64,000 nt of DNA from positions 2,295,001 through 2,359,000 of the forward strand of contig CP126120.1 in the NCBI GenBank assembly GCA_030123585.1, written 5' to 3'. Position 1 is the first letter of the stretch. Each line of letters opens with the position of its first letter. The DNA is from Rhodanobacteraceae bacterium. Lineage in GTDB: Bacteria > Pseudomonadota > Gammaproteobacteria > Xanthomonadales > Rhodanobacteraceae. Below the pieces are notes generated by a model. That model made no database searches and was not told where the DNA came from. It saw nothing but the letters and a program-made list of their open reading frames with translations. This document shows, in pieces, positions 24,602 to 34,254 of this stretch. The translations under genes were made by a program, and so were the position numbers.

Positions 24602-27075
24602 TCGGCGATTTCCGCCAGCAACGCGCGCGCTTCTGCCACCGCGTCTTCGAATCGCATCGAAGCACCTGCTCGTTGCACGTGCGCAAAATCCTCACCCAGC
24701 GCATCCCGTGCCTTGTGCACGGCGATCTGCTGGGCCTTTAGCCATTGCGGCATCAGCGGCCCTCCGGTCCACTCGCGCACGCGCGCGGCGGCAGACAGAA
24801 AGCGTGCGGCATGCTCGAACTTGCGGGCCTGGGCGGCGAGATACGCCGCGCCTTCCACGCAACCCGCCGCGCCGCGCCAGTTGAGGAACGGGATGAACAC
24901 GGCCAGGTCGGACAGCCAATCCCGCGCAGCGCCCTGCCAGTTCCCAAGATAGAAACGCTGCAGGGCGCGATTGATCAGTGCGTACGCCCACTGGAAAGAA
25001 TCGCCGTCCGTGGACACGCAATCCACCGCCTCGCTCATGCTCGCTTCCGCTTCCCGATGGCGTTCGTTCAGGGCCTGGACGATGCCGTGGCTGAGCAAGG
25101 CATTGGAACGCAGCCAGGCATCGCTTTGCGCTTGCGCAATCTCCAGCGCCGCCTTCACGCAAGTTTCGGCGCCCGTGAAATCCCCGCGTGTTGCAAGTTC
25201 GAAAGCCAGCACTGCCTGGCCCGCGCCGACCAGGAACATGTCGCCATGGGTCGAAGCCAGCGCAATGCCTTCGCGCAGTCTCGGCCCTGCACGCTCGTGG
25301 TCCAACGCCTGATGCAGCACGACACCCGAGGCGATGAGTGCGCGGGCCCGGCGCAACGTGGGCGACGGGTTCTCCTGCAGCGCCCGCTCCAGCCATTGCG
25401 CGGATTGGATGTAATCGGTGCCGCCGCGGAAGTACCAGCAAAGATTGCCGACCAATGCGAGCGCATCCTCGCGCAGCTCCGGTTGCGCGAGCGCGAAGTC
25501 GAACGCGGCGTGCAGATTCGCCCATTCGCGCTTGATCCGCTCTGGCCACACGACCTGGCGGTCGACGAGGATTTCAGCACCCACGCGTTCGGTGAATTCG
25601 ATGAAATGCGCCAGATGCACGCGGCGCAGACGCGCCTCGCTGCCGCCGGCCGCCAGCCGTTCCTGCGCGAACAGCCGCACGCTGTCGAGCAGGCGGTAAC
25701 TGGGCGGATTGGTCGTGCCATCCACGCTCAGCAGCGACTTGTCGATCAGGCCGCCCAGCAACTCCAGCGTTTGCGGATCCTTGAGTCCGAGCGCTGTGCC
25801 GATCGCCGTGGCGCCGCCGAGCGTGCAGGCGCCCACAAAGATGCTCAAGCCGCACAGCAGCGACTGCTCGCGCTCCGACAGCAACGCGTAGCTCCACTCG
25901 ATCAGCGCGCGCAGGGTCTGGTGATGCGCGGGCCGTCCGGGACTGGACTCGGCCAGGTTGAGCAGCCGCGCATCCATTCGCACCAGCAATTGTTCCGGGC
26001 TCAGCAGGCGCAGCCGCGCGGCCGCCAATTCCAACGCAAGCGGCAGGCCTTCGAGGCGCCGGCAAAGCTGCGCGATTGTCCCGGCGTTGGCCGACGTCAG
26101 CGCGAAGCCCGACGCGTAGGCTCGCAAACGCGCCAACAGCAACTGCACCGCCGCCACGCGCGCAAGGCCGGCGACTTGCGCGTCGCTGTTCCATTCGCCC
26201 TCGGGCGGCAGTTCCAATGCCGGCAAGTGATACAGCACTTCTCCTGCGCAGCTCAATCGTCGCTGGCTGGTCACCAATATGCGCAGCGATGCACACGCAG
26301 CAAGCAATGGCGTCAACAGCACGGCGAGCGATTCCGCAATCCGTTCGCAGTTGTCGAATACCAGCAACGCCCGGCGGGTTTGCAGTAATTCTTCCAGGCG
26401 CGCGGCCAGATCCTCCGCGTCGATGGCGGTGCGCATGTTGAAGGTGGTGGCCAGCAATCGCGCCAGACCGGGCTCGTCGAGTTGCGGCGTGCAGTCGAAC
26501 AGCCACACGCCATCGGGAAAATCCGCAGCGAGCGTGCGCGCGGCTTCCAGCGCGGCCTGGGTCTTGCCGATACCGCCGGGGCCGACCACCGTCACCATTC
26601 GGCTGGTCTGCAGCGCCCGCGTCAACGCTTCGACGTCGCGCTCGCGCCCGATCAGCGGTCCGGTGCGTTCCGGCAATCGCGCGCGTGCGGGCGGTGCGAA
26701 ACGCAGCGCGGGCGCGCCTTCCACCTGCACCTGTCCCAGCGAGGCGATGAAGCGATATCCGAGACCGTGCACGGTCTGAATGCAACGCGGGTGTTCGCTG
26801 TCGTCCGCCAGCGCCCGGCGCAACTGCGCGACGATGCGATTGAGCGTGGCCGGTGTGACGAAACTGTGCCCCCACACGGCGTCCAGCAACTGATCGCGGG
26901 TCAGCAACTCGCCCGGATGCGCCAGGAACACCCGCAGCACGGCGAAGGCTTTCGGTTCCAGCGGGATTTCACGGCCGCCGCGTTGCAACCGGTGCGCACG
27001 CATATCGACTTCCACGTCCGCGAAGGCGAACGTGTCGGGTACCACGGGACGCTCGGTGCGTTCGCCTGTTTCCAT
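24559..27075 (-). CDS. Winged-helix transcriptional regulator with NTPase and TPR-like domains
   Basis: 838 residues. Residues 15-112 form an OmpR/CadC-type DNA-binding winged helix (LLDAVWGHSFVTPATLNRIV, TVHGLGYRFIA). Residues about 135-420 are a STAND/NB-ARC-like NTPase: Walker A GPGGIGKT at 165-172, Walker B RALLVFDNCE near 236-245 and LPLALELAAARLR. The C-terminal part is helical, probably TPR-like. This is the layout of signal-sensing regulators such as the SARP/AfsR-like class. Its start is 165 bases from the divergent gene for an exported protein, which may be a target. The last codons are read antisense to the end of the FAD oxidoreductase gene. Confidence 0.85.
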   Translation of the reverse strand: METGERTERPVVPDTFAFADVEVDMRAHRLQRGGREIPLEPKAFAVLRVFLAHPGELLTRDQLLDAVWGHSFVTPATLNRIVAQLRRALADDSEHPRCIQTVHGLGYRFIASLGQVQVEGAPALRFAPPARARLPERTGPLIGRERDVEALTRALQTSRMVTVVGPGGIGKTQAALEAARTLAADFPDGVWLFDCTPQLDEPGLARLLATTFNMRTAIDAEDLAARLEELLQTRRALLVFDNCERIAESLAVLLTPLLAACASLRILVTSQRRLSCAGEVLYHLPALELPPEGEWNSDAQVAGLARVAAVQLLLARLRAYASGFALTSANAGTIAQLCRRLEGLPLALELAAARLRLLSPEQLLVRMDARLLNLAESSPGRPAHHQTLRALIEWSYALLSEREQSLLCGLSIFVGACTLGGATAIGTALGLKDPQTLELLGGLIDKSLLSVDGTTNPPSYRLLDSVRLFAQERLAAGGSEARLRRVHLAHFIEFTERVGAEILVDRQVVWPERIKREWANLHAAFDFALAQPELREDALALVGNLCWYFRGGTDYIQSAQWLERALQENPSPTLRRARALIASGVVLHQALDHERAGPRLREGIALASTHGDMFLVGAGQAVLAFELATRGDFTGAETCVKAALEIAQAQSDAWLRSNALLSHGIVQALNERHREAEASMSEAVDCVSTDGDSFQWAYALINRALQRFYLGNWQGAARDWLSDLAVFIPFLNWRGAAGCVEGAAYLAAQARKFEHAARFLSAAARVREWTGGPLMPQWLKAQQIAVHKARDALGEDFAHVQRAGASMRFEDAVAEARALLAEIADQPERSGVSNPSGS

Positions 27076-27240
27076 GTCGCCACGCGCTGCCTGTGCAGGA
27101 CCACGCCTACGCGACTCCTTGCCAACTCTCGCGATTTCCCTATCGAAACATCATGACTCGCGTCCACCCCATGGGCCAGTTTATACGCCGACGGACGACG
27201 AATGCCGATCCGCCTGCCAACCCTTCAGGAGAAGACTGTC

Positions 27241-27954
27241 ATGAACACCCGTTTGCAAGCATCCATCGCGATGGCCGTGATCGGCCTGTCCAGCGTTGCC
27301 GTGACCCATCAGGCCGAAGCCTGCGGACTGAACCTGGTCAGGACGGCCAATGGCACGTGGACGATCGCCCCGCCCGCCAAGATGTCGGCTTCGGCCGCCA
27401 AGATGATGTTTCGGGCCATCGCCCCGGCGGCACACACGAAGGCCATTCCCAATCCGCTGCAGTTCCTCGAACCCATCGCGGGTTTGTACGAAGTCACCAT
27501 GACCGCCGAAGGCAATGGTCCCACGGGCCTGCCGGATGGCGCTCCGGTCGATCATGCCTATGTGACGTGGCACGCGGACGGGAGCGAAATCATGAACTCG
27601 GGGCGGCCTGCAGGGGATGCCAACTTCTGCATGGGTACCTGGGCCCAAACGGGGCCGCGCACCTATCAGCTCAACCATTTCATGCTGTCGTGGGCCCAGT
27701 ACGCGAGTGCCGCCCCCGACCCGAACTCTCCTCCGCTGCCGCAAGGAGGTCTCTACTACGTCAACAATGAATTCGTGGGGCCGGCCAGCATCCAGGAGAC
27801 CATCACGCTTGCCAAGGACGGGCAGTCGTACACCGGCACGTTCGTGCTCACCCAGTACGACACGAAGTACAACATCATTCTTCCGGGCGGCATCCCGATC
27901 AAGGGCGTCGTGACGGGAACGCGCAAGACCATCGATTCACCGGTCACGTATTGA
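27241..27954 (+). CDS. Exported protein of unknown function
   Basis: 237 residues from the ATG at 27241, which follows AGGAGAAG. The signal peptide ends near AEA-CG (residue 28). The mature part contains two recognisable features only: a proline/alanine region and a C-terminal half with beta-strand character (YVNNEFVGPASIQETITLA, YTGTFVLTQYD). It could be a small beta-barrel or jelly-roll protein; I do not recognise a family. It is divergent from the large regulator gene and followed by a terminator. The sequence TTTATAC near 27178 is a possible -10 element. Confidence 0.65.
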   Translation: MNTRLQASIAMAVIGLSSVAVTHQAEACGLNLVRTANGTWTIAPPAKMSASAAKMMFRAIAPAAHTKAIPNPLQFLEPIAGLYEVTMTAEGNGPTGLPDGAPVDHAYVTWHADGSEIMNSGRPAGDANFCMGTWAQTGPRTYQLNHFMLSWAQYASAAPDPNSPPLPQGGLYYVNNEFVGPASIQETITLAKDGQSYTGTFVLTQYDTKYNIILPGGIPIKGVVTGTRKTIDSPVTY

Positions 27955-27980
27955 CTGGAGCTTCCCGAAAGGGCAACGGG

Positions 27981-28014
27981 AGGGCGTGGCGTGTCAGGAC
28001 GCTGCGCCCTTTTT
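27981..28014. terminator. Intrinsic terminator between the exported-protein gene and tyrS
   Basis: AGGGCG-TG-GCGT and ACGC-TG-CGCCCT form an interrupted stem with a 6-base loop, followed by TTTTT. It ends at the tyrS stop codon, so the two convergent genes share the space. Confidence 0.75.
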
Positions 28015-29225
28015 CATGCGCTGACCAGTCTTACCCGCGCGAAGTTGCGCTTGCCGACCTGCAGCACGCCTTCGAAACCGGCGGCGAACACGCGCTGCGG
28101 ATCGTCCGCCACCACCGCGTCGATGCGCACCGCGCGTTCCTTCAACTTGCGGTTGGCTTCCGAGTTGCTGGAGGTGAGGCCCGCCGCGGTCAGCAACGCG
28201 GGCAGGCGCAGGCCTTCGGCGGGCACACTGACCTCGTTCAACGGCAATGACGAGGTATCGCCTTCGCCGCGCACCACCGCGTGCCAGCCGGCGATCGCCA
28301 GTTCGGCCGCGGCGGCGCCGTGGAAACGCGCGGCGAGTTCACGCGCGAGGCGCAGCTTGGCGTCGCGCGGGTTCAGCGCACCGCTGGCGACGTCGCGTTG
28401 CATCACGGCCAGCTCATCCAGTGATACGTCGAAGCTCAGCAACTCAAACCAGCGCCACATCAACTCGTCGCCGATCTTCATGGTCTTGGTGACCATGTCG
28501 ATCGCGGGTTCGTCGATGCCGATGTAGTTGCCCAGCGACTTCGACATCTTCTGCACTCCGTCGATGCCTTCCAGCAGCGGCATCGTCAGCACGATCTGCG
28601 CCGGCTGGCCGAAGTGTTCCTGCAGGCCTCGGCCCATCAGCAGGTTGAAGCGCTGGTCGGTGCCGCCGAGTTCGACGTCGCACTTCAGTGCCACCGAGTC
28701 GTAGCCCTGCACCAGCGGATACAGGAATTCGTGGATCGCGATCGGCTGCTGCGCCGCGTAACGCTTGGCGAAATCGTCGCGCTCCAGCATCCGCGCGACG
28801 GTGTGCTGCGCGGCGAGCTTGATCATGTCCGCCGCATCCATCTTGCCGAACCATTCGGAATTGAAGCGCACTTCGGTGCGTTCGCGATCGAGCACCTTGA
28901 ACACCTGCCTGGCATAGGTTTCGGCGTTCGCCAGCACCTCCTCGCGCGTCAGCGGCTTGCGCGTCACGTTCTTGCCGGTCGGATCGCCGATCATCCCGGT
29001 GAAATCGCCGATCAGGAAAATCGCGGTGTGCCCGAGATCCTGGAACTGGCGCATCTTGTTGAGCAGCACAGTGTGGCCGAGGTGCAGGTCCGGCGCGGTC
29101 GGATCGAAGCCCGCCTTGATGCGCAGCGGACGGCCAAGCGCGAGTCGCGCTTCCAGTTCGTCGTCCTTGATGACGTCGACCGCGCCGCGATGGATCAGGG
29201 CAAGAGCTTGGGGATTCGAAGACAT
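28014..29225 (-). CDS. tyrS: Tyrosyl-tRNA synthetase
   Basis: 403 residues from the ATG at 29225 ([11 protein letters not shown]). Class I synthetase attaching tyrosine to its tRNA. The HIGH-type motif is in [11 protein letters not shown] (residues 41-51) and the KMSKS motif in [11 protein letters not shown] near residue 230. The wording around HIGH ([14 protein letters not shown]) and the ~400-residue length place it in the TyrRZ subgroup. A C-terminal S4 RNA-binding domain follows. A longer frame to 29267 lacks support. Confidence 0.95.
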   Translation of the reverse strand: MSSNPQALALIHRGAVDVIKDDELEARLALGRPLRIKAGFDPTAPDLHLGHTVLLNKMRQFQDLGHTAIFLIGDFTGMIGDPTGKNVTRKPLTREEVLANAETYARQVFKVLDRERTEVRFNSEWFGKMDAADMIKLAAQHTVARMLERDDFAKRYAAQQPIAIHEFLYPLVQGYDSVALKCDVELGGTDQRFNLLMGRGLQEHFGQPAQIVLTMPLLEGIDGVQKMSKSLGNYIGIDEPAIDMVTKTMKIGDELMWRWFELLSFDVSLDELAVMQRDVASGALNPRDAKLRLARELAARFHGAAAAELAIAGWHAVVRGEGDTSSLPLNEVSVPAEGLRLPALLTAAGLTSSNSEANRKLKERAVRIDAVVADDPQRVFAAGFEGVLQVGKRNFARVRLVSA

Positions 29226-29357
29226 CGGTGGATTCCGAAAGACGCGGACCGGGCCGCAACCCGTCAAAGGACGGACTGCATCAAGCCATGACGGTGACGT
29301 GGCGGTTAATTATGTGTTAATTGCAAAAGCGGGTGCAAATCTTTGTGCTGCAAGGGA

Positions 29358-29387
29358 TTGACGCACGCTTTCGCATGGGGCTATGGT
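29358..29387 (+). promoter_or_regulatory. Candidate sigma-70 promoter of the M23 endopeptidase gene
   Basis: TTGACG at 29358-29363 and TATGGT at 29382-29387, spaced by 18 bases. If real, the transcript starts near 29394. The ATG at 29383 would then lie inside the -10 box, and the translation start would be the ATG at 29431. Confidence 0.45.
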
Positions 29388-29430
29388 ACGGCCCGTCGCG
29401 CGTCTCCGCCCGTTTGCCACTGGACTTCCG

Positions 29431-30891
29431 ATGGATCGCCACCTCCGTCGTGTCACCCCTCATGTTGTGCGTCGTCAGGCGATCCGCCGCAAGACCCGCC
29501 GTTGTCATTCCCGTTTCTATGCGCGTTGTGCGCATTGGTCGTTCCATGCCGAAGCGCCGGCAAGCGCGTTCCGCTGGGCGCGCGAACGCTGGGTGCTGGG
29601 CGGCGGCGCGCTCCTGCTGGCGCTGCTGACGCTGCTCGGCATTCCCACGTGGGCCAGCGTGATGCGTCATCGCGCAGCGCAGCCGGTGACGCGCGAAACG
29701 CTGGCGCTGAAACTGCCGCCCGCACCGAAGGAAGCGCCGTCAGCGACGGCCACCGTGTGGAAGACCGTGGAAGTCCAGCCGGGCGAGACGATGTCGGAAA
29801 TCTTCCAGGCCCAGGGGCTTTCCGGTTCCGACCTCGCCAAGGTGATGGCGAGCGGCAAGGATACCGGCACGCTGAAAGCGCTGCACCCCGGCGACGAGGT
29901 CGCGTTCCTGATCGGCGCCAACGGCCAGATGCAGGGTTTCCGCTACAACCCCGACTCCACCACCCGGATCACCCTGACCGCACAGGCCGACGGCAGCCTC
30001 AAGGCGCAGTCGGTCACGCTGCCGGTCGAACGCCGGATGCATTTCGCGCATGGAGTGGTGCAGGGCTCGTTGTTCGCGGCCGGCGAGAAGGCCGGCCTGT
30101 CCGAGACGATGGTGCTGAAGCTCGCCGACGTGTTCAAGTACGACATCGACTTCATCAAGGACCTGAAGAAGGGCGACCGCTTCACCGTGGTGTACGACGA
30201 CATCTACCGCAACGGCCAATACTCGGGCGCGGGCAACATCATCGCCGCCGAATTCGTCAACAACGGCCACCGCTACACCGCGTACCGCTTCAAGCAGGGC
30301 GACGGCGAAATCGCGTACTACAGCGAGGACGGCCGCCCGCTGCGCAAGGGCCTGTTGCGCACGCCGGTTTCGTTCACCCGCCTGTCTTCCAGTTTCGGCA
30401 TGCGCAAGGACCCGGTGCTGGGCTTCACCCGCCTGCACGCGGGCATCGATTACGCCGCGCCGATCGGCACGCCGGTACACGCCGCGGGCGACGGTGTGAT
30501 TGTTCGCCGCGGCTGGGTGCACGGCTACGGCAACTTCATCGCGATCAAGAACACCGCCACCTACACCACCGCGTACGGCCACATGTCGCGCTTCGCGCCG
30601 GGCCTGCGCGTCGGCTCGCACGTGACCCAGGGCGAAGTGATAGGTTATGTCGGCCAGACCGGTTTCGCCACCGGCCCGCACCTGCACTACGAAGTGCGCG
30701 TGAACGGCAAGCCCGAGAATCCGCTGACGGTGACGATGCCGCAACCGCAGCCGCTGTCCGGCAAGCTGATGGTGGCGTTCAAGACGCAGACCGCGCCGAT
30801 GGTGGCGCGCATCCAGATGATCGACAACGCCACCCAACGCCTCGCGCGGGTGGACACCACCGGTCACGCCAGCGCGATGCTGACCGACTGA
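29431..30891 (+). CDS. M23-family peptidoglycan endopeptidase (MepM-like)
   Basis: 486 residues from 29431; an in-frame ATG at 29383 would add 16. A basic N-terminal segment is followed by one membrane helix (GGALLLALLTLLGIPTWAS). After it comes an OapA/LysM-like domain (VEVQPGETMSEIFQAQGLSG) and a C-terminal lytic domain: GMRKDPVLGFTRLHAGID with the H-x3-D zinc ligands and TGPHLHYEVRVNG with H-x-H. Such enzymes cut peptide cross-links in murein in the periplasm. The next gene, anmK, handles murein breakdown products, so the two are functionally matched. Confidence 0.92.
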   Translation: MDRHLRRVTPHVVRRQAIRRKTRRCHSRFYARCAHWSFHAEAPASAFRWARERWVLGGGALLLALLTLLGIPTWASVMRHRAAQPVTRETLALKLPPAPKEAPSATATVWKTVEVQPGETMSEIFQAQGLSGSDLAKVMASGKDTGTLKALHPGDEVAFLIGANGQMQGFRYNPDSTTRITLTAQADGSLKAQSVTLPVERRMHFAHGVVQGSLFAAGEKAGLSETMVLKLADVFKYDIDFIKDLKKGDRFTVVYDDIYRNGQYSGAGNIIAAEFVNNGHRYTAYRFKQGDGEIAYYSEDGRPLRKGLLRTPVSFTRLSSSFGMRKDPVLGFTRLHAGIDYAAPIGTPVHAAGDGVIVRRGWVHGYGNFIAIKNTATYTTAYGHMSRFAPGLRVGSHVTQGEVIGYVGQTGFATGPHLHYEVRVNGKPENPLTVTMPQPQPLSGKLMVAFKTQTAPMVARIQMIDNATQRLARVDTTGHASAMLTD

Positions 30892-30901
30892 CCGCGCAGC
30901 C

Positions 30902-32017
30902 GTGGCCGGTGCCGCGTCGCCGCTCTATCTTGGCCTGATTTCCGGAACCAGCGCCGACGGCATCGACGCGGCGCTGGTGCGTTTCGCGCCGAAACTGGAA
31001 GTGATCGCGGCGCACACCTACGCCTACCCCGACGACTTGCGCGCGCGCATCGTCGTGCTCGCGCGCAACCGGGCCGCGATCACGCTGGAGGAATACGGGC
31101 GGCTCGATGTCGAGATCGGCGAACGTTTCGCCGAAGCAGCGCTCGCGCTGTTGCGCGACGCCGGCGTCGAAGCAGGCGCGGTGGCTGCGATCGGCTCGCA
31201 CGGCCAGACCGCGTGCCATCGTCCGCACGGTGCGTTTCCCTTCAGCCTGCAGATCGGCGATCCCGCCGTGATCGCCGAGCGCACCGGCATCGTCACGGTC
31301 GGGGATTTCCGCCGCGCCGACCTCGCCGCGGGCGGCCAAGGCGCGCCGCTGCTGCCGGCGTTGCATGCGGCGGTGCTGGCCGACACCGCATCGCCGCGCG
31401 CGATCCTCAACCTCGGCGGCATCGCCAACGTGACGCTGCTGATCCCGGGCCGGCCGGTGCTCGGCTTCGACACCGGACCCGCGAACTGCCTGCTGGATGC
31501 GTGGTCGCTGCGGGTGCGCGGCGTCGCACGCGACGAAGGTGGCGCCTGGGCGTGCGGCGGCCGTGTCGATCACGGACTGTTGGCCCGCCTGCTCGACGAT
31601 CCGTATTTCGCCGCGCCGCCGCCGAAAAGCACCGGGCGCGAACATTTCAATCTCGACTGGCTGGATGCGCGCTTGTCCACGGGACTCGACGTGGCGGACG
31701 TGCAGGCGACCTTGCTGCAACTGTCCGCGCGCAGCATCGCCGACGCGCTGCATGCGCACGCGCCGCAAGTCCACGAGGTGTATGCCTGCGGCGGCGGCGT
31801 GCACAACGGCGCGTTGATGGACGCACTGCGCGCCGCGTTGCCCGGCGTGAGCATCGGCACCACCGCCGTGCTCGGCCTCGACCCCGATTTCGTCGAGGCC
31901 GTCGGTTTCGCGTGGCTCGCGCGCGCGCGCCTCGACAACCTTCCGGGCAACCTGCCGTCGGTCACCGGCGCGCGTGGACCACGCGTGCTGGGCGCGGTTT
32001 ACGCACCCTTCGCCTGA
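30902..32017 (+). CDS. anmK: Anhydro-N-acetylmuramic acid kinase
   Basis: 371 residues from a GTG start ten bases after the endopeptidase stop. It converts anhydro-MurNAc to MurNAc-6-phosphate in murein recycling. Family motifs: YLGLISGTSADGIDAALVRF at the N-terminus (ATP site), GSHGQTACHRP, GFDTGPANCLLDAW and CGGGVHNGALMDAL. Its end overlaps the end of the convergent AmpG-like gene by 19 bases; that neighbour could bring in its substrate. Confidence 0.95.
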   Translation: MAGAASPLYLGLISGTSADGIDAALVRFAPKLEVIAAHTYAYPDDLRARIVVLARNRAAITLEEYGRLDVEIGERFAEAALALLRDAGVEAGAVAAIGSHGQTACHRPHGAFPFSLQIGDPAVIAERTGIVTVGDFRRADLAAGGQGAPLLPALHAAVLADTASPRAILNLGGIANVTLLIPGRPVLGFDTGPANCLLDAWSLRVRGVARDEGGAWACGGRVDHGLLARLLDDPYFAAPPPKSTGREHFNLDWLDARLSTGLDVADVQATLLQLSARSIADALHAHAPQVHEVYACGGGVHNGALMDALRAALPGVSIGTTAVLGLDPDFVEAVGFAWLARARLDNLPGNLPSVTGARGPRVLGAVYAPFA

Positions 32018-33321
32018 ACCGTATCCTGGTGCGCGCGCAAGCGCGGCTCCACCCACAAGAACAGCAGTACCGCCGGCACCAGCGCCACCACCGTCAACAC
32101 GAAATAAAACGAAAAGCTGGTTGCCATCACGATGCCGCCCGCAAAGAAGCCCAGCAATTTTCCGGGCAGGTTGACCAGCGAAGACAACAACGCGTACTGC
32201 GTTGCGGTGTGTTTGACGCTTACCAGCGAAGACAGGAACGCGACCGTGGGCGGCCCCAACACGCCCAGCGTGAAATTCTGCGCAGAGATGACGCCCGTCA
32301 GCACCGCGAGATTGCCTTGATTGGCGATCAGCCACAGGTACAACAGGTTGCTGCCGCCGCACAACACCATCGACACCAACAGGCTGCGTTTGACGCCGAA
32401 GCGCTCCACGGCGATGCCGCCCGCGAACACCCCGGCAATCCCCATCACCACGCCATAGCCCTTGGTGATCGTGCCGATCGCGGTCTTGGAAAAGCCCATG
32501 TCGCGGTAGAACGGACTCATGATGCCGCCGATCGTCGCCTGTTCCGGGATCTTGAACAGCAGGATGAACAGCAGCGCCACCAACGCCAACCACCAGCCAT
32601 ACCGGCGGAAGAAATCCACGAAGGGTTCGATGATGCTCTGGCGCATCGCATCGCTCCAGCGGGTCTCCCGCAAGCGGTGGACCTGCGGCTCCCTGGCAAG
32701 GAAATTGGCCACGATCGGGATTGCCATGCATGCGGCCATCGCGACGTACACGATGCTCCAGGACATGTGATCGGCCATGATCAGCGCAATGCCACCAGAC
32801 AGGATGTAGCCGACGCGATAACCCAGCGAATAGGTGGTGACCAGCGGGCCCTGGGCCTCGGGCGGCGCGATCTCGATGCGGTAGGCGTCGACGGCGGCAT
32901 CCTGGGTGGCGCCGAAAACCGCGACGCATACGGTCACTGCGATGAATGCGACCAGACTGCCCGGAGTCAGGGCGGCCATCACCAGCATGCCGCCCGTCAA
33001 CCCGCACTGCGCCATCAGCAGCCAGCCACGCCGGAGCCCCAGCCTAGAAAACCCCGGCAACCGCCAGTGATCGAGCAACGGCGCCCACACGAACTTGAAT
33101 TCGTAAGCCAAGCTCGCGCTGGCGATCATCGTGATGTCCTTCAACTCGATGCCTCGCGAGTGCAACCAGAAGGCCAGCGTGCCGCCAACCAGCAGGAACG
33201 GCAGCCCGGAAGAAAATCCGAAGAAGAACATCGTCCACGCCGCGGGCTGCGTGAACGCTCTCCACAACGGCATCTTCTGCCTGCGCGTCACGGGCGCCGA
33301 CGCGACGGATTCAGTCGGCAT
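31999..33321 (-). CDS. AmpG-like MFS muropeptide permease
   Basis: 440 residues from the ATG at 33321, twelve membrane segments. It shows the AmpG/PAT-family pattern at its first helix, WTMFFFGFSSGLPFLLVGG, then LAFWLHSRGIELKDI, ATQDAAVDAYRIE near residue 145 and RVGYILSGGIALI. AmpG imports anhydro-muropeptides into the cytosol. It sits in the xth transcription unit (11-base overlap with the xth stop) and converges with anmK. A role in murein recycling is inferred from family and context. Confidence 0.85.
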   Translation of the reverse strand: MPTESVASAPVTRRQKMPLWRAFTQPAAWTMFFFGFSSGLPFLLVGGTLAFWLHSRGIELKDITMIASASLAYEFKFVWAPLLDHWRLPGFSRLGLRRGWLLMAQCGLTGGMLVMAALTPGSLVAFIAVTVCVAVFGATQDAAVDAYRIEIAPPEAQGPLVTTYSLGYRVGYILSGGIALIMADHMSWSIVYVAMAACMAIPIVANFLAREPQVHRLRETRWSDAMRQSIIEPFVDFFRRYGWWLALVALLFILLFKIPEQATIGGIMSPFYRDMGFSKTAIGTITKGYGVVMGIAGVFAGGIAVERFGVKRSLLVSMVLCGGSNLLYLWLIANQGNLAVLTGVISAQNFTLGVLGPPTVAFLSSLVSVKHTATQYALLSSLVNLPGKLLGFFAGGIVMATSFSFYFVLTVVALVPAVLLFLWVEPRLRAHQDTVQAKGA

Positions 33322-34111
33322 AGTCGACTGCGAAGGGCGCGTGGTCGGAGAACCGCGGTGTTGGCGTGATTTGGCAGGCGCGCGCGCGCTTGCCGATGCC
33401 CGGGGTGGTGATCTGGTAATCGATCCGCCAACCGACGTTGTTGGCACGGGCGTTGCCGCGGTTGGACCACCACGTGTATTCCACGGCGTCGGGCTTCACC
33501 ACGCGAAAGCTGTCCAGCCAGCCGTGTTGCGGTGCGGGCGTGCCGTCGCCGTGCGGATCGGCGATCAGCGCGTTCAACCACGCGCGTTCCTCCGGCAGGC
33601 AGCCGGAATTCTTCTGGTTGGATTTCCAGTTGCGGATGTCGCGCTCGCTGCGCACGATGTTCCAGTCGCCGCACAGCACGTACTCGCGGCCGCTGGCGAG
33701 CCAGCCGTCGAAAATCCGGAGCAGTTTCTTCATCGCCTCGAACTTGAAGGCCTGACGCTCCTCGCCGGACGTACCCGACGGTACGTACAGCGACACCACC
33801 GAAAGCTTGCCGAAGCGCGCTTCGAGGTAACGTCCCTCGTCATCGAAAGGTTTCCAGCCGATCTTCGTCAGCACTTCGTCGGGCTCGCGCCGGGCATAGA
33901 TCGCGACGCCGCTGTAGCCCTTTTTCGTGACCGCATCGCGATAGAAGCAATGGTGCCCATCCGGCCGGAACATCGGATCGGTCAACTGGTCTTCCTGCGC
34001 CTTGGTTTCCTGCAGGCACACCACGTCGGCGTTCTGCTTGCGCAGCCAATCGAAGAAACCCTTGCTGGCAGCGGAACGGATGCCGTTGGCGTTGAAGGAG
34101 ATGATTCGCAT
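33311..34111 (-). CDS. xth: Exodeoxyribonuclease III
   Basis: 266 residues from the ATG at 34111 (MRIISFNANGIRSAASKG). Mg-dependent 3'-5' exonuclease and AP endonuclease for base-excision repair. Key motifs of the EEP family: LQETKAQ with the metal-binding Glu, GYSGVAIYAR, CGDWNIV and the C-terminal RIDYQ and SDHAPFAVDY. No Shine-Dalgarno is visible upstream; a repeat lies there instead. Divergent to pyrE, a common arrangement in gammaproteobacteria. Confidence 0.93.
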   Translation of the reverse strand: MRIISFNANGIRSAASKGFFDWLRKQNADVVCLQETKAQEDQLTDPMFRPDGHHCFYRDAVTKKGYSGVAIYARREPDEVLTKIGWKPFDDEGRYLEARFGKLSVVSLYVPSGTSGEERQAFKFEAMKKLLRIFDGWLASGREYVLCGDWNIVRSERDIRNWKSNQKNSGCLPEERAWLNALIADPHGDGTPAPQHGWLDSFRVVKPDAVEYTWWSNRGNARANNVGWRIDYQITTPGIGKRARACQITPTPRFSDHAPFAVDYAD

Positions 34112-34120
34112 GAAGACCGT

Positions 34121-34254
34121 GAATCGGGAATCGGGATTCGGGAATCGTAAAGCAAAAGCGCGGGCACCGTCTGCGATCGCCATGCCCGAACAGCGCATGT
34201 GTCGGTGCACGGTTCGCTTATCATCCGACTCTCGATCCCCGATTCCCGATTCCC
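34121..34254. repeat. GAATCGGG-type repeats in inverted orientation between xth and pyrE
   Basis: Bases 34121-34147 are tandem GAATCGGGA-like units; bases 34233-34254 are the reverse complement type (CGATTCCC units) and touch the pyrE ATG. The two arms can pair with each other across about 85 bases. Neither adjacent gene has a recognisable Shine-Dalgarno. Such GGGAATCGGGAATCG repeats are known to me as typical of Xanthomonadales intergenic regions; I have not verified their copy number here. Confidence 0.65.

Noticed and set aside
30779..33007. 742-residue minus-strand open frame across anmK and the AmpG gene
   Set aside because: Overlaps two recognised genes in another frame, with no coherent domain.
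31213..33369. 718-residue plus-strand open frame across anmK and the AmpG gene
   Set aside because: Shadow of the permease gene; Gln/His/Arg-rich without any motif.
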